The translations under genes were made by a program, and so were the position numbers. The notes beneath the pieces are model-generated. The model was not told where the DNA came from. It saw nothing but the letters and a program-made list of their open reading frames with translations, and made no database searches. From Lunularia cruciata (taxonomy: Eukaryota > Streptophyta > Marchantiopsida > Lunulariales > Lunulariaceae), in contig OX419760.1 in the NCBI GenBank assembly GCA_948567375.1, positions 52,638,001 through 52,702,000 of the forward strand: a stretch of 64,000 bases of DNA. The letters are read 5' to 3'. Positions within the stretch are counted from its first letter, which is position 1. Each line of letters opens with the position of its first letter. Positions 63,395-64,000 of this stretch are shown here, in pieces.

Positions 63395-64000
63395 GTGAGC
63401 CGGCCTGTCTCTCACTCAAGATGAACCCCTAATGGCTATTATGGTAGCGCACCATGGACTAAGAAGGCAAGGAACCCTAACTCCATCATACTCCTCCAAG
63501 GCTAACACTCCAAGACTCAAGATATTGCTCACTAGAGAACTCAATGAGAGAGAGATAGTTGCAAATGAAAGGATGATGAGTACTTCCTCACCCCTTTTTT
63601 ATATACTTGTGAAATAGTTATGCACCAAAGTTATTAATTATTAGAGTAACTCAAATTACTAGGCTAAAAGTCAAGTAAAGTCAAAAAGTAGAAAAGAATA
63701 TCCATTCACATGGGCATATTCCACTAGCATGTGATCTTATCTTGACTCAACCACTAAGTCAAGGATTCCTTCACATGGGCTATCCTTGGATTATAGAAGA
63801 ATCCAAAACAAAAAGGCTTGCGGGCCCAAGAGTTCTCAACTTGTTCCTCAAAGCCAAACACCTAGGAATAATACAAAATCAACACACTAGAGTCCAAAAT
63901 AGTGGTGCTCATCTTTTCCACCTCCTCTAAAGTAAGGTCCCCTCTATCTTAGCTATGACTAACTCTAGCTAATCATGACTAATGTAGAACCATCCTTTAT
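63395..64000 (-). repeat. T1 5' LTR (cut by window end)
   Basis: 606 bp of the 693-bp LTR, matching 50,574-51,180. The remaining ~87 bp and the target duplication are beyond the window. Confidence 0.92.

Larger units (their letters stand above)
7076..64000 (-). mobile_element. G1: old DNMT-gypsy copy, interrupted, 5' end beyond window
   Basis: The outermost element of the nest. Its 3' end is at 7,076 (B2-A2-B1 seen in plus orientation), then integrase/PHD, RNase H/RT, methyltransferase, protease and Gag follow in minus-strand order up to the leader at 50,573. It is split by C1 (11,539-16,858), G2 (19,048-48,685) and T1 (from 50,574). Every coding part has stops and frameshifts. Numerous C-to-T and G-to-A type differences from G3 fit long decay under methylation. 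Its 5' block and target duplication lie outside the window. Confidence 0.9.
50574..64000 (-). mobile_element. T1: Athila/Tat-like Ty3/gypsy element, 5' LTR runs off the window
   Basis: 3' LTR at 50,574-51,266, 5' LTR from 63,395 to the window end. Primer site next to the 5' LTR resembles tRNA-Asp. Minus-strand order: accessory leader ORFs, Gag (split by C2), protease, RT, RNase H, integrase. Polypurine tract CCGGGGGTAAA abuts the 3' LTR (51,267-51,277). Inserted into the G1 leader; the second target duplication lies beyond 64,000. The tRNA-Asp primer and long leader fit the Athila/Tat lineage, but no phylogeny was done. Confidence 0.88.

Overview
This window is plant nuclear DNA made almost entirely of nested LTR retrotransposons; I see no ordinary host gene. 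A land plant is indicated by Ty3/gypsy chromoviruses, an Athila/Tat-like element with a tRNA-Asp-like primer site, Ty1/copia remains and tRNA-iMet primer sites. The DNMT3-type methyltransferase, a class lost in flowering plants but kept in mosses, lycophytes, ferns and gymnosperms, together with the dense nesting, makes a large-genome non-flowering plant more likely. That is inference only.

Layout. Bases 1-1,105: tail of a Q-type unit (Q0). 1,108-2,181: 3' end of a DNMT-gypsy element (G0). 2,190-3,330: dead copia reverse transcriptase/RNase H. 3,654-7,075: minus-strand tRNA-iMet primer site followed by a pyrimidine-rich tract with a 47-bp minisatellite. From 7,076 to beyond the window lies G1, an old minus-strand DNMT-gypsy copy. 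G1 is interrupted by chromovirus C1 (11,539-16,858, plus), by a second DNMT-gypsy copy G2 (19,048-48,685, plus) and by the Athila-like element T1 (50,574 to past the end, minus). G2 is itself interrupted by Q1 (21,196-30,965, which contains Q2 22,945-26,735 and insertion X 26,903-29,137) and by G3 (31,072-41,019, minus). T1 is interrupted by chromovirus C2 (55,477-61,166, minus). Target-site duplications are readable for C1 (AAAAG), G2 (AATG), Q1 (GATGA/GATAA), Q2 (GGAAG), X (TTGT), G3 (AAGA) and C2 (TGCAA), which fixes the nesting order.

The main discovery is the DNMT-gypsy family. The youngest copy, G3, keeps one reading frame without frameshift from 39,315 to 31,903. It encodes Gag, zinc knuckles, aspartic protease, a DNMT3-like cytosine-5 DNA methyltransferase, reverse transcriptase, RNase H, a DDE integrase and a C-terminal PHD finger. 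A UAG followed by CAR-CCA, the tobamovirus-type readthrough context, separates methyltransferase from reverse transcriptase in all three copies that retain the site. The termini are also odd: the 5' end has one ~450-bp block (A), while the 3' end has a ~106-bp block, the 450-bp block and the 106-bp block again (B-A-B). This is the split-direct-repeat topology of PAT/Ngaro elements, yet here it comes with a DDE integrase and 4-bp target duplications.

How the parts could work together (inference): Gag packages the RNA, the protease cuts the polyprotein, the reverse transcriptase copies it, the integrase inserts the DNA, the PHD finger may steer insertion to a histone mark, and the methyltransferase may methylate the new copy. 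G3's two A blocks differ by nine substitutions, all transitions, as expected of methylated DNA. Other notable features are heat-shock-element-like arrays in the chromovirus LTRs, an ORF inside the giant LTR-like Q units, and a duplicated accessory segment in the T1 leader.
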